Of a DNA stretch of 54,712 nt, positions 14,754-23,832 are shown in pieces. The position numbers and the translations under genes are program-made. Source of the stretch: Bacteroides sp. (GTDB taxonomy: Bacteria > Bacteroidota > Bacteroidia > Bacteroidales > Muribaculaceae); assembly GCA_014802425.1 (NCBI GenBank), contig JAAVCH010000020.1:5101-59812 (forward strand), written 5' to 3'. The notes beneath the pieces are model-generated. The model was not told the DNA's origin, made no database searches, and worked only from the letters and a program-made list of their open reading frames with translations. Positions within the stretch are counted from its first letter, which is position 1, and each line of letters starts with the position of its first letter.

Positions 14754-16646
14754 TCATGCGTAGGAATGTAGGCCGGGAAGCAGATAATTGGCACCGAAAT
14801 AAGTGAATGCCACACTTAGGATAGCCCCCAGGAGATAGATATGCAATATCTTCGGCTGGCGGAAACATGCCATTCTCCGACATCCCCAGTGCATCGGGAC
14901 TGCATATATCATCCATGTTACCAGTGCGCAGGTCTCCTTAGGATCCCATCCCCAGTATCGTCCCCACGATTGGTTGGCCCAGACGGCACCGATAAATATG
15001 CCGGCTCCCAACAGGCATACGGCAGGAGTCAGTATAAGACGGTTAGTGACAGATATATTCTCTATCCTCTCGTTAGATCTGGAACATAGTCCCACGGCAG
15101 ACAGCAATGCCATAAGCATGAAGAGCACATATGAGGTCATAACGAGAAGCACATGGATCGAAAGGAGCGGACTTGCCAGTACCGGCATAAGCATCCCTAT
15201 ACGTGGAGTCCTTCCTCCCATCGCCGCCACCAGCAGCGCTATCCCCCCTACCGTGCACAGACACCCTTTCACTGTCATGTTCCTTCTGACGATGCATACG
15301 CCGATAAGGGCTGTCAAACCGGTGAAGAGCATTGTCTCCGGACCGTTGGAGAGCGGTATATGTCCGCTTATCCACCACAATATTCCCATAACGGCGGCTA
15401 TATAGATAAGCATACCCCATGACAATATGTCCGTAAGTAGGTTTACCCATCTGGCAGATCCTTCACGGCGCAGGGATAAGAACAGGAGGAACAGTCCGCA
15501 AGCGATTGCCAATCCACCGGCTATCGAGGGACGTGCATACTTGTTATATACTCTCTCTGCATTCATTTTCCCGGCAGACGGCAGGATGTCCGTACCGGCG
15601 TATCTCTGCTGTCCGGATTTCAAATGATGAAGCTCTTCGTCGGCTTTGATGTTCTTTCCCGCGAGCAGCGACTCTTTCATTCGGGGCATTGTCGTCTGCA
15701 TGAACGTCCATTGGTCAAGACTCATCCCCGCCGGACGTCTCCCTGTCAGAGAAAGCCATTCCATATTTCCGGATTCCGACCTATAGGGATATATCCTGAA
15801 TGCCTCGCCGGTCCCGAGCCATTGTATAAGCCCGATTCTCTCGACGGTTTTCTTATCACGTTTAGTTTTCGTCTCATCAGGCAGCGCAGCTGTTGCGGGA
15901 AACTCGCTGAGATAGTCACGGTACCATTCATCAAAGTAGAACAACCAGCCCGATAACACCTGTTCAGGAGTCATTCCCTTATAGCTTTCCGCCCCGTATA
16001 GACTCCTGGTTACGTCGAATGCCATGGTCTGCATAGGGCATATCCTGTCGTTCCAATAGACATATGCTTTACCGAGGTTTGCCGCCAGCGGCCGCTGCAT
16101 CGCCGGGAGGGAGGCTCCCTGCAGGTCGACGGTTGTGCATATGCCGATCAATACGGTGGCGGAAACCCCTTTGCAACTGCGCAGAAGGGCACGCCACGGA
16201 GTATTTCTCTGGAAAAAGAATCCTATCATCCCTATCCCAAGCAAGGCATATCCTGTGTAGGTTATCCCTATCCCCCAGGGATCGTGGCTTATGGAGACGG
16301 TCGAAGAGCCGTCGCCGATTCCGGTCTGATAGAATCTCCAGTTGCGTATCTCTGCGACATGGTTCATGGATATAGTCACGTATTCTCCTCCGATATTCAG
16401 ACAGCTTTTAAAGTCCATCGGGGTCTTGGTGCCGGGATAATAGTCAATATCGACTTTTTCGAGGCTGACAGCGAATGGCATATGTCCGTCGGCAGGACCT
16501 GACTTGACTTCAAAACTATCGGTAGGGGTTTCGCCGGTATACAGGGTCATTGTACCCTGTATGCCGGCGAAATGAGTGACAATTGCCCCGGTCACGATAA
16601 TGACCAGGGCAATATGTATAAGTAGAGTGAAGGGATGTCGCATCAT
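14754..16646 (-). CDS. ccsBA: Cytochrome c biogenesis protein, fused ResB-CcsA type (System II)
   Basis: CcsBA exports heme and attaches it to CxxCH motifs of periplasmic cytochromes c. From ATG 16646 (MMRHPFTLLIHIAL) it has 630 residues. The N-terminal third is ResB-like, with a membrane helix (about 7-28), a periplasmic part and another helix. The C-terminal third is CcsA-like, with several helices and the heme-handling motif WGRYWGWDPKETCALVTWM, followed by conserved His. The start overlaps the end of the di-heme oxidoreductase gene, so the two are coupled. The 3' end lies 25 bases from the left direct repeat. It is probably the dedicated maturation factor for its neighbour, which carries two CxxCH sites. 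Confidence 0.85.
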   Translation of the reverse strand: MMRHPFTLLIHIALVIIVTGAIVTHFAGIQGTMTLYTGETPTDSFEVKSGPADGHMPFAVSLEKVDIDYYPGTKTPMDFKSCLNIGGEYVTISMNHVAEIRNWRFYQTGIGDGSSTVSISHDPWGIGITYTGYALLGIGMIGFFFQRNTPWRALLRSCKGVSATVLIGICTTVDLQGASLPAMQRPLAANLGKAYVYWNDRICPMQTMAFDVTRSLYGAESYKGMTPEQVLSGWLFYFDEWYRDYLSEFPATAALPDETKTKRDKKTVERIGLIQWLGTGEAFRIYPYRSESGNMEWLSLTGRRPAGMSLDQWTFMQTTMPRMKESLLAGKNIKADEELHHLKSGQQRYAGTDILPSAGKMNAERVYNKYARPSIAGGLAIACGLFLLFLSLRREGSARWVNLLTDILSWGMLIYIAAVMGILWWISGHIPLSNGPETMLFTGLTALIGVCIVRRNMTVKGCLCTVGGIALLVAAMGGRTPRIGMLMPVLASPLLSIHVLLVMTSYVLFMLMALLSAVGLCSRSNERIENISVTNRLILTPAVCLLGAGIFIGAVWANQSWGRYWGWDPKETCALVTWMIYAVPMHWGCRRMACFRQPKILHIYLLGAILSVAFTYFGANYLLPGLHSYA

Positions 16647-18286
16647 ATGGCATCTACGAATTTTATAACTGCGTCGCGGTCCGCTTTCGGCAGGTCCCGG
16701 AATTTCTCTACCGAGTAGCGTGCGTCGCTCTGCGGAGAGAAACCGTGCCACATGATGGCTTCCATCGTGGTGCGGGCACGACAGTCGTGCATACGGTCGG
16801 CAGTAGGACTACCGGTGATCTTCTGGTGTAAACCACGTCCCCAAAGAGGTGTCGTACGACACCATCCGCCACGTATATCATTAGCCATAAGCAGCTTATG
16901 TTGTACCATATCGGTATATGGCCAGATCTTCTGGTAGGGGAATCGCGGAAGTTCGTTCCCTTTGAAGAATTTTGCCGGATCAACTATATTGTCGGGTCCC
17001 GTCGTCCAGCACGGACGATGACAATAGTCGCAACCTATCTCGCTGAACAGTTGCTTGCCGCGGACCACATCGGGATCATCCACATTACGGACGGCAGGTA
17101 CTGCCAGACCGCGATGCCACACCATAAGGTCGGTGTATTCGTCATCCGTCATCTCCACATCCAGTTCTTTGTCGGTGAGATAAGCCATGATGCGGTCCTC
17201 AAGAGTACCTGTCCAATATGAAGGATGTCTATGGTCCGGGTCAATACGGCTGACATATTCTTCGAAACCGGCTTGTACCTCAGGGTCCTTCGATGAATAG
17301 AGCGCATATGTTCCCGCAGCGTCAAGATAGTGGTAGCGGCGGTCTGAACGGGTGACGTTGGTTATGTTCCAGATAGCATTGGCTCCGGCGGCATCCTGAA
17401 GCGGACCACGGGATAGCGCATAGGTGTAACGGCGCACGTATCCTGTGCCGTCCCCCTGGAGGGAATTGGCGTACATGGACTGCCACTCTCCATTACTGTA
17501 GAAAGCCGGATTGAATCCGTTGACCATGAATCCATCGTTCTCCTCAAGACGGTATTGCGCGAGTATATCCTCTTCGGTGATGGCATCAAGCAGGCCTGTG
17601 CCGTAGATACCGATGGTCGATTCGAGTTTCACTTCATATGCGCCCGGGAGCTGATAGCCACGGTTGACGACGTATATTGCATCTGCGGGCACCGTTACCT
17701 GCGGATACTGCAACTCATATGATTCACCGTCGGCGAAGGTGTTGTTCCAGTCGTCGACAGCATTCATCCAATGCACTTTGACTTTGGATTCGTCAATCGG
17801 GGCTTTGAAGGGAGCCACTGCATGGCCCTGGGGCATGCCGGCAAGCCATGAGACATAGGCATCAGTCGCCGGGTCATACACCACGAGCAGACATCCGTTG
17901 CCTATTTCATTGGTATTGAAGCTCCCCTCGTGCACCCGTGTGCCGTGGCCATAGTTCGGGTGACAGTGAGTGCACGACGTGCGTATATAGACCGGTCCCA
18001 ACCCTCCGCGGACACCGTCGCGGTTTGCCATGAATGGTTTCTCGAAGAGAGCCTCGCCATTCTTGAAACTCTGGTACAGTCCTGCCCTCTCCACGGCGGG
18101 AGCGGGTTGTTCGTATGCGTTGGTGGTGCTGAGGAGGGTCGTGCCGAGCTCGCCTCCGGCATAGAACCATTCGGGGAGTTCATTCACCGGAGTCCTTTCC
18201 TCATCCGTGATTTTCTCATCGGCACAGGCTCCCATCGCCAGCACGAGGGCCAGCGACGGGAGGTAGTACAAGTATCTAAAATTCAT
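16643..18286 (-). CDS. Di-heme oxidoreductase-family lipoprotein (COG3488 type)
   Basis: The 547-residue protein has a lipobox signal peptide (LALVLAMGAC), so it sits in the envelope facing the periplasm. It has two heme-c motifs, CTHCH (about residue 107) and CDYCH (about 420), the spacing typical of the DUF1111 thiol-oxidoreductase-like family. Members are repeatedly found beside imelysin genes in iron-related loci. The ATG at 18286 (MNFRYLYYLPS) is chosen because the longer frame to 18361 runs into the imelysin gene. It lies 40 bases after imelysin and overlaps ccsBA. It probably changes the redox state of a metal or ligand for the partner proteins; this is inference. Confidence 0.85.
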   Translation of the reverse strand: MNFRYLYYLPSLALVLAMGACADEKITDEERTPVNELPEWFYAGGELGTTLLSTTNAYEQPAPAVERAGLYQSFKNGEALFEKPFMANRDGVRGGLGPVYIRTSCTHCHPNYGHGTRVHEGSFNTNEIGNGCLLVVYDPATDAYVSWLAGMPQGHAVAPFKAPIDESKVKVHWMNAVDDWNNTFADGESYELQYPQVTVPADAIYVVNRGYQLPGAYEVKLESTIGIYGTGLLDAITEEDILAQYRLEENDGFMVNGFNPAFYSNGEWQSMYANSLQGDGTGYVRRYTYALSRGPLQDAAGANAIWNITNVTRSDRRYHYLDAAGTYALYSSKDPEVQAGFEEYVSRIDPDHRHPSYWTGTLEDRIMAYLTDKELDVEMTDDEYTDLMVWHRGLAVPAVRNVDDPDVVRGKQLFSEIGCDYCHRPCWTTGPDNIVDPAKFFKGNELPRFPYQKIWPYTDMVQHKLLMANDIRGGWCRTTPLWGRGLHQKITGSPTADRMHDCRARTTMEAIMWHGFSPQSDARYSVEKFRDLPKADRDAVIKFVDAI

Positions 18287-18326
18287 AACTGCTTTTAAGG
18301 GCATGGAGGAAATTAAGGTTACGGGG

Positions 18327-19481
18327 TTATCTTCCTGCGACAACTGCCATAGCGTCCTCAAGGGCTTCGACGAGTGTAGATCCGGCAGCCTTCATGGCGG
18401 CTTCGCTCTCGCTGCCGGTGGCATACTTGGCGAAAGGTTCCTGAATCAGTTCGATTGCAGTGATGGCATCATCTATCGCGCGGCGCACGGCTGCGTCGGT
18501 GTCGTTGTCGACACTCTTCACGTAATCGCTCACCGAATTGCCGCGTGAGCCGAGGTATGCGTTCTTAACCGAGCGGATATTGTCAGCGAAATCCTCTATG
18601 GAGTTGAGAGAATAAGGGGATTCTATATAATTCTTATCCTCTGTGGTAGAACCCATATGCGGACGACCGATCTTGGTGTTGCCGACCTCGTCGGCAATGT
18701 CGATACAGCCCTGCAGAATCTCTTCGGCAGCCTCCTGGTAGGTCTTGAAACGGGACCCAGGACTTCCGGCATTCTTCATTTCCCATCCATAGCTTTCACC
18801 GTAATCAAGTTCTGCGTCCTCAAGTATCTCCTGTTTGCGTTCATTCAGATTGTCGGTTCCTGCCCAGCAAGCCTCAAGACATACGCACTGCTGGCAAAGG
18901 TCATCGGCTACCGCAACGAGATATTCCAGTTCTTCGGGAGTGTACGCAGTGGAGTGTACGAGTGAAGTATTCTCATCATCGCTAAGTTCAAAAAGCATAT
19001 ACTCAACCGCATGGAATCCGATAAGACCATAGCCGCCGTTGTTTTCAAGTGACCATGGATTGCCGTTGCGGATCTGTACGAGGAGGTTGTCCATGGCAGC
19101 CTTGTCGAGAGGCCATGAGTCGATATGGGGGTCTATATTATGGTTGGCCGCCGGGCCGTAAAGGAAAGCCTCGCTCAATTCCCAATTTTTACGCGCCAGT
19201 TTCCAGGCATCGCCCGCTTTCTTGATATCGGTACTTGTGAGTGTACCCTGTTCGAAATTATCCTGCATAGTATGGCAGAAATCACGCATTTCGATAGCCG
19301 CGTCCGCCATAGCCTGATAAGTAGGCAACACCGTATAGTCTACATAATCACGTGTCGCCGCTTGAAGGGCTTTCTCTTTTGCCGACATATTGTCGTCGTC
19401 GGCAGTCTCATTAATGTCGTCGTTGCAGCCGGCAGCCATAATACCAGCGAGGCATGCGACAAGATAGATCTTCAGTTTCAT
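18327..19481 (-). CDS. Imelysin-family (IrpA-type) lipoprotein
   Basis: Imelysin-like proteins are iron-regulated periplasmic or outer-membrane proteins thought to bind metal. The 384-residue protein has a lipobox (LAGIMAAGC, Cys 19). The family GxHxxE motif is present as GFHAVEYMLF (about 155). Two helical-bundle halves follow each other, the second with SRFKTYQEAAEEILQGC. An upstream porin gene 43 bases away and a downstream di-heme protein make a three-part envelope locus. Local GC content is lower than in the flanking purT and DUF1846 genes. Confidence 0.88.
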   Translation of the reverse strand: MKLKIYLVACLAGIMAAGCNDDINETADDDNMSAKEKALQAATRDYVDYTVLPTYQAMADAAIEMRDFCHTMQDNFEQGTLTSTDIKKAGDAWKLARKNWELSEAFLYGPAANHNIDPHIDSWPLDKAAMDNLLVQIRNGNPWSLENNGGYGLIGFHAVEYMLFELSDDENTSLVHSTAYTPEELEYLVAVADDLCQQCVCLEACWAGTDNLNERKQEILEDAELDYGESYGWEMKNAGSPGSRFKTYQEAAEEILQGCIDIADEVGNTKIGRPHMGSTTEDKNYIESPYSLNSIEDFADNIRSVKNAYLGSRGNSVSDYVKSVDNDTDAAVRRAIDDAITAIELIQEPFAKYATGSESEAAMKAAGSTLVEALEDAMAVVAGR

Positions 19482-19524
19482 AAAGTATATTGATTATAAT
19501 TTCTAACTTTGCAACACCCAATGG

Positions 19525-20853
19525 TTACTTGAACCATCCGACATATGCGATACCCAGGTTGACGGCAGGTTCGTTATTGTATTTTTTTGCAAGAATGCCG
19601 TAGGTATAATCCGCCTTTACGATAATCTGGGGAATAGGCATCCAGTTTATACCTGCCGTTACCTTTTGACGTCCACACCATTCCAAGGGTGTCGAACTTT
19701 CCATCTTCGCCATCGAATCATAATAATCATATCTGCCGAAAATATAGAATTTCTGGTTTTTATTCCGCATCTTTGGAATAATGCCGAAAATATCATACCC
19801 GGCTTCTATTCCCGCCGCTACAGCATCGGATGCGACCTCCTGGCGTTTGGACGTAGAGTTCTTCGACATTGAGATATTGAATTTACTGATGTGCGCGGCA
19901 TCTCCGAGATGTCCCCAGTCTATACCTCCTCTGACGAGCCAATTGTATCCTTCATACTTTAGGTCGGCCGATAAAATGGTGACGGTGCCTCTGATGCCGT
20001 CATTTTTCTCGGATGACGTGGGATATAGCGTGTTACGGAAAGAATTTCCTACATATCCGCTCACACCTATGCGTAGACCCTTGACACTATAATTGTCGAC
20101 ACGGCCGGCAAAGGCGTAGTTGTTTGCGATCTTGAATTCAAAGGGTGATGCCGAACCGTCATGAATCCATGTCTGATTGCCGAAACGTTCGGAATCAAGT
20201 CCGGGAAGAAACATCGCGAAGTATCCCCACTTACCGGCGCGTCCGCTCAGCGATATGCCGATCTCATGCCATGTGCAGGGCATGATTGTGTTTTCCCCTT
20301 CAGGTCTGTATACTCCGAAGAATTGATTGGGTTCATGGTGAGCGTTGGTCGCACCTACAGGCACCACCTGCATACCGGCCCTCAGCTTAAGTTGCGGAAA
20401 GAATTCTTTCTGGATATAGAATTGTTCCAACGCTACTTCGCCACCGCGTTCCACCTCGGTTTCATATTCTCCCGCTTCTTCGGTCTCAATCTCAACCGCC
20501 GATTCCAACCCTCCATGTTCAAATTCTATTTCAGAGGCAAACGACCAACCTTTTCCGAAGTCATAACCGAGATATATCACGACGTGGGGCAGGTCAAAAC
20601 GCCCGTGGCTACCCCCGGCATAACGTTCCGGCACGGTATAGCGCAGATAATTGTCGCTATAGAAGTTTCTCGACATAGCCACCTCGCCGTAACCTCCGAT
20701 ATGCAGACGCTCCCAGGCTGAGATTTTCTTCTTCGCCGTTGAGAGTGCCACACTGTCTTCCTGCGTAAAGATGGCGGGAGCATCCATATTTGCGGCATTG
20801 GCGCATGCAGCCCCAGACATCAGGACTATCGAGGGTATCAATGATCGTTTCAT
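19525..20853 (-). CDS. Porin of the phosphate-selective porin O/P type
   Basis: The 442-residue protein has a signal peptide (MKRSLIPSIVLMSGAACANA), then a soluble-looking start (ISAWERLHIGGYGEVAMSRN) and about 16 amphipathic strands such as PHVVIYLGYDFGKGWSFASE. It ends with VNLGIAYVGWFK, an outer-membrane-type end. I use ATG 20853; the frame also has a TTG at 20868. It is the first gene of the operon with imelysin, di-heme oxidoreductase and CcsBA, behind a full consensus promoter. In this setting it may let metal complexes pass the outer membrane rather than phosphate; the substrate is unknown. Confidence 0.8.
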   Translation of the reverse strand: MKRSLIPSIVLMSGAACANAANMDAPAIFTQEDSVALSTAKKKISAWERLHIGGYGEVAMSRNFYSDNYLRYTVPERYAGGSHGRFDLPHVVIYLGYDFGKGWSFASEIEFEHGGLESAVEIETEEAGEYETEVERGGEVALEQFYIQKEFFPQLKLRAGMQVVPVGATNAHHEPNQFFGVYRPEGENTIMPCTWHEIGISLSGRAGKWGYFAMFLPGLDSERFGNQTWIHDGSASPFEFKIANNYAFAGRVDNYSVKGLRIGVSGYVGNSFRNTLYPTSSEKNDGIRGTVTILSADLKYEGYNWLVRGGIDWGHLGDAAHISKFNISMSKNSTSKRQEVASDAVAAGIEAGYDIFGIIPKMRNKNQKFYIFGRYDYYDSMAKMESSTPLEWCGRQKVTAGINWMPIPQIIVKADYTYGILAKKYNNEPAVNLGIAYVGWFK

Positions 20854-20890
20854 GGAGGTCGTTTTCAATTGCGGTTTTCTTTTACGGCTG

Positions 20891-20921
20891 CAAAATTAGC
20901 TATGTTGCATTAGCTCCACAA
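20891..20921 (-). promoter_or_regulatory. Promoter of the porin-imelysin operon (TTG-N20-TAATTTTG)
   Basis: On the minus strand TTG (20919-20921), 20 bases, TAATTTTG (20891-20898) and a 37-base leader to ATG 20853. The AT-rich upstream part contains short inverted stretches, but I cannot confirm a Fur box. Confidence 0.65.
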
Positions 20922-21075
20922 TACTCAAAAAAAGGTAAAATATTTAAAGATATGTTCAATATATCCTCTGAGCCCTCATTTTACTATCCCATCATACTCC
21001 TTATTGAGTATAATCTTATCACGCCGGCGAAAGAGGGAGTAAAGCGGAAGAGTAGGCAATCACCCTCTTACTGAG

Positions 21076-21112
21076 GAGGCTGCGCCGTAAATCTTAATTA
21101 CGGCACAGCCTC
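21076..21112. terminator. Hairpin downstream of purT
   Basis: GAGGCTGCGCCGTAA pairs with TTACGGCACAGCCTC with one mismatch, loop of 7 bases. TTCTTTC follows on the plus strand. It lies 30 bases past the purT stop. Confidence 0.6.
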
Positions 21113-21115
21113 TTC

Positions 21116-21153
21116 TTTCACTTGCACATATGTTGGGCCTGCTCATTTCAGGC
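21116..21153. repeat. 38-base direct repeat, right copy (purT 3' end)
   Basis: Partner of 14691-14728 with four mismatches. It spans the purT stop codon and the sequence just after it. Confidence 0.75.
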
Positions 21154-22327
21154 GGGTCACCAGACGGTCGTAGGCGCGGTCGGCCTTGGCGCGGGCCTCC
21201 TCCACGGTGTCGGCCGTGGCGAGGATGACGGCCATGCGGCGATGGCCGTGTACTTCGGGCTTGCCGAAGATACGCATGTCGGTACCGGGCTCGGAAAGCA
21301 CCTCCTCAAGATTGTCGAACACCACTTCATCGGTGTCTCCTTCCACCACCACGGCCCTTGACGCCGAGGGACCGAAGAAGCGTATCTCAGGCACGGGCAG
21401 ACCGAGCAGAGCGCGGGCGTGGAGGCCGAATTCACTCCGGTCCTGAGAAATCATCGTCACCATGCCAGTGTCGTGCGGACGCGGCGAAACCTCACTGAAG
21501 ATGACCTTGTCCCCCTTCACGAAAAGCTCCACGCCGAAAATGCCGTAGCCGCCGAGGGCCTCGGTGATAGCCGCAGCTATGCGCTTTGCCTCCTCAAGGG
21601 CTTTCGCCGACATGGGCTGGGGCTGCCAGGAATAGCGGTAGTCGCCGTTGACCTGGATATGGCCCACCGGCTCACAGAATACGGTGCCGCTCACGGTGCG
21701 CAGCGTCAGGAGCGTGATTTCGTAGTCGAAGTCGACGAATCCTTCCACGATCACGCGGCCCGCGCCGGCGCGTCCCCCCTCCTGGGCCTCGCGCCAGGAA
21801 GCGTCGAGGTCAGCCTCGGAGCGGGCCACGCTCTGGCCGTGGCCCGAGCTGGACATCACGGGCTTTATCACGCACGGGAATCCGATTTCCTTAACCGCGG
21901 CATCGAACTCCTCGCGGGTCGACGCGAAGCGGTAGGGGGATGTAGGCAGCCCGAGCTTCTCGGCGGCGAGACGGCGGATTCCCTCGCGGTTCATCGTAAG
22001 CCATGCGGCGTTGGCCGTCGGAGTGACGTTGTAGCCCTCCTTCTCAAGCTCCAAGAGCACGGGAGTGGCGATGGCCTCGATCTCAGGGATGATGTGGTCA
22101 GGTTTCTCAAGCTCTATCACGCGGCGGAGCTCCACCGGGTCGAGCATATTGAGCACATGGCTGCGGTGGGCCACCTGCATTGCCGGGGCATTGGGATAGC
22201 GGTCGCAGGCTATCACTTCCACGCCGAGGCGCATCAATTCAAGGGCTACCTCCTTGCCGAGCTCGCCGCTGCCCAGCAGAAGGGCCTTGCGTGCCGAAGG
22301 AGTGAATACAGATCCGATCTTTGTCAT
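21143..22327 (-). CDS. purT: Formate-dependent phosphoribosylglycinamide formyltransferase
   Basis: PurT makes formyl-GAR from GAR, formate and ATP, the third step of purine synthesis in the folate-independent route. The 394-residue protein is full length. It has the N-terminal [17 protein letters not shown] loop, the ATP-grasp domain (about 110-310) with [14 protein letters not shown], and the metal-binding stretch [19 protein letters not shown] content is high and typical for the window. Its last codons lie in the right copy of the 38-base repeat. miaB ends 62 bases upstream on the same strand, so the two may be co-transcribed. Confidence 0.95.
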   Translation of the reverse strand: MTKIGSVFTPSARKALLLGSGELGKEVALELMRLGVEVIACDRYPNAPAMQVAHRSHVLNMLDPVELRRVIELEKPDHIIPEIEAIATPVLLELEKEGYNVTPTANAAWLTMNREGIRRLAAEKLGLPTSPYRFASTREEFDAAVKEIGFPCVIKPVMSSSGHGQSVARSEADLDASWREAQEGGRAGAGRVIVEGFVDFDYEITLLTLRTVSGTVFCEPVGHIQVNGDYRYSWQPQPMSAKALEEAKRIAAAITEALGGYGIFGVELFVKGDKVIFSEVSPRPHDTGMVTMISQDRSEFGLHARALLGLPVPEIRFFGPSASRAVVVEGDTDEVVFDNLEEVLSEPGTDMRIFGKPEVHGHRRMAVILATADTVEEARAKADRAYDRLVTRLK

Positions 22328-22389
22328 TTCTATGATATTTTAGGAAAAGTTGTCGTTGTCATCCCGGAATCACCGGGGGTCAGTCCGGC

Positions 22390-23769
22390 TCAGAGGCCGA
22401 TATGGTGTCCGAGAAGAGTGGCGGACGTGGCGGAGTCGATGCTGACGCGCACCATGTCGCCGGGCTTCTCCCCCGATGAGGGGAAGACCACCATCTTGTT
22501 CTGCGACGTGCGGCCGCACAGCTCGTCGGCGCTGCGCTTCGAGCGCCCCTCCACGAGCACCTCGAACTCCTTGCCCACATCCTTGAGGTTGGAGCGCAGG
22601 GAAAGCTCGTTCTGCAGGGCTATCATGCGGTTGAGGCGTTCGATCTTCACTTCCTCCGGCACATTGTCGGGCAGATGCTCCGAGGCGAAGGTGCCGGGGC
22701 GCTCGCTGTACTTGAACATGAACGAGGAATCGAAGCCTACCTCCTCCATAAGCGACAGCGTCTCAAGGAAATCCTCCTCGGTCTCGTCGTGGAAGCCCGT
22801 GAAGACATCGGTCGATATTCCGGCGTCGGGCACGATGCGGCGTATGGCGGCCACGCGGTCGAGATACCACTGGCGCGTGTACTTGCGGTTCATCAGCCTG
22901 AGCACCTTGTCGCTGCCGCTCTGCACGGGCAGATGCACCTGCCGGGCTATGTTGGGATGGGCGGCCATGGCCTCCAGCGTGGCGTCGCTCATATCCTTGG
23001 GGTGTGACGTCGTGAAGCGCACACGCATGTCCGGGGCGCTTTCGGCCACCATGGCGAGCAGCGCCGGGAAATCGGTGACGGCCCCTGTGGCCGGGTTCTC
23101 GTGGCGGTAGCTGTTGACGTTCTGACCCAGCAGCGTCACCTCCCTGAACCCGCGCTGACGCAGGTCGGCCACCTCGCGCAGGATGCTCTCCGGCTCACGC
23201 GAACGCTCGCGGCCGCGTGTGTAGGGCACGATGCAGTAAGAGCAGAAATTGTTGCACCCGCGCATGATCGACACGAACCCCGACACCCGGTTGGGCCCCA
23301 TGCGGCGGGGCATGACGTCGCGGTAGGTCTCCGTCGTGGAGAGCACGGTGTTGATGGCGCGCTCCCCCCGTTCGGCGGCGGCCACGAGATTGGGGATGTC
23401 GAGATATGCGTCGGGCCCGGCCACGAGATTGACCCCGTAGTCGTCGGCCAGCTTCTCCTTAAGGCGCTCGGCCATGCACCCGATCACGCCCACCACACGC
23501 GGATGCCCCGTCTTGCGGCGCCGTGCATTCCAGAAATTGAGGCGCGAATGGATTTTCTGCTCGGCGTTGTCGCGGATGGAGCAGGTATTGATGATCACGG
23601 CGTCGGCCTCGGAGTCCTCCTCCGTAAGGTCATAGCCGGCCAGCTGCATCTGCGCCGCCACCACCTCGGAATCCGCCACATTCATCTGGCATCCGTAGGT
23701 TTCAATGCGCACTTTCGGGGAGTCAGTGCAATTTTTATCGTTATTCGGCAAAAAAAACGGGTCAATCAT
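22390..23769 (-). CDS. miaB: tRNA-2-methylthio-N6-dimethylallyladenosine synthase
   Basis: MiaB is a radical-SAM enzyme that adds a methylthio group to i6A37 of tRNA. From ATG 23769 (MIDPFFLPNNDKN) it has 459 residues. The three domains are visible: UPF0004 (IETYGCQMNVADSE, with further Cys in NTCSIRDNA and IGCMAE), radical SAM (CNNFCSYCIVPYTRGRERSR with CxxxCxxC) and a C-terminal TRAM domain. The frame stays open for another 541 codons upstream, but this lies antisense to the CoA-transferase gene and is an artefact of GC-rich codon use. Confidence 0.95.
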   Translation of the reverse strand: MIDPFFLPNNDKNCTDSPKVRIETYGCQMNVADSEVVAAQMQLAGYDLTEEDSEADAVIINTCSIRDNAEQKIHSRLNFWNARRRKTGHPRVVGVIGCMAERLKEKLADDYGVNLVAGPDAYLDIPNLVAAAERGERAINTVLSTTETYRDVMPRRMGPNRVSGFVSIMRGCNNFCSYCIVPYTRGRERSREPESILREVADLRQRGFREVTLLGQNVNSYRHENPATGAVTDFPALLAMVAESAPDMRVRFTTSHPKDMSDATLEAMAAHPNIARQVHLPVQSGSDKVLRLMNRKYTRQWYLDRVAAIRRIVPDAGISTDVFTGFHDETEEDFLETLSLMEEVGFDSSFMFKYSERPGTFASEHLPDNVPEEVKIERLNRMIALQNELSLRSNLKDVGKEFEVLVEGRSKRSADELCGRTSQNKMVVFPSSGEKPGDMVRVSIDSATSATLLGHHIGL

Positions 23770-23793
23770 GAGAGTCAATTCAGATATTGTTAT

Positions 23794-23809
23794 TACTTTT
23801 GCAAAAATA
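23794..23809. promoter_or_regulatory. Back-to-back divergent -7 boxes for miaB and the CoA transferase
   Basis: TACTTTTG on the plus strand (23794-23801) directly touches CAAAAATA (23802-23809), which is TATTTTTG on the minus strand. Each transcript would start inside the other's promoter, so they should compete. Confidence 0.55.
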
Positions 23810-23832
23810 CCATAAAAAACTAACCGCAACAA

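Noticed and set aside
20854..21075. A Fur-binding site upstream of the porin-imelysin operon
   Set aside because: The stretch is AT-rich with short inverted parts, but no convincing 19-base Fur-type palindrome could be found by eye.
21419..23110. 563-codon open frame on the plus strand
   Set aside because: Antisense to purT and miaB; composition is that of a GC-rich shadow frame and no start signal is seen.
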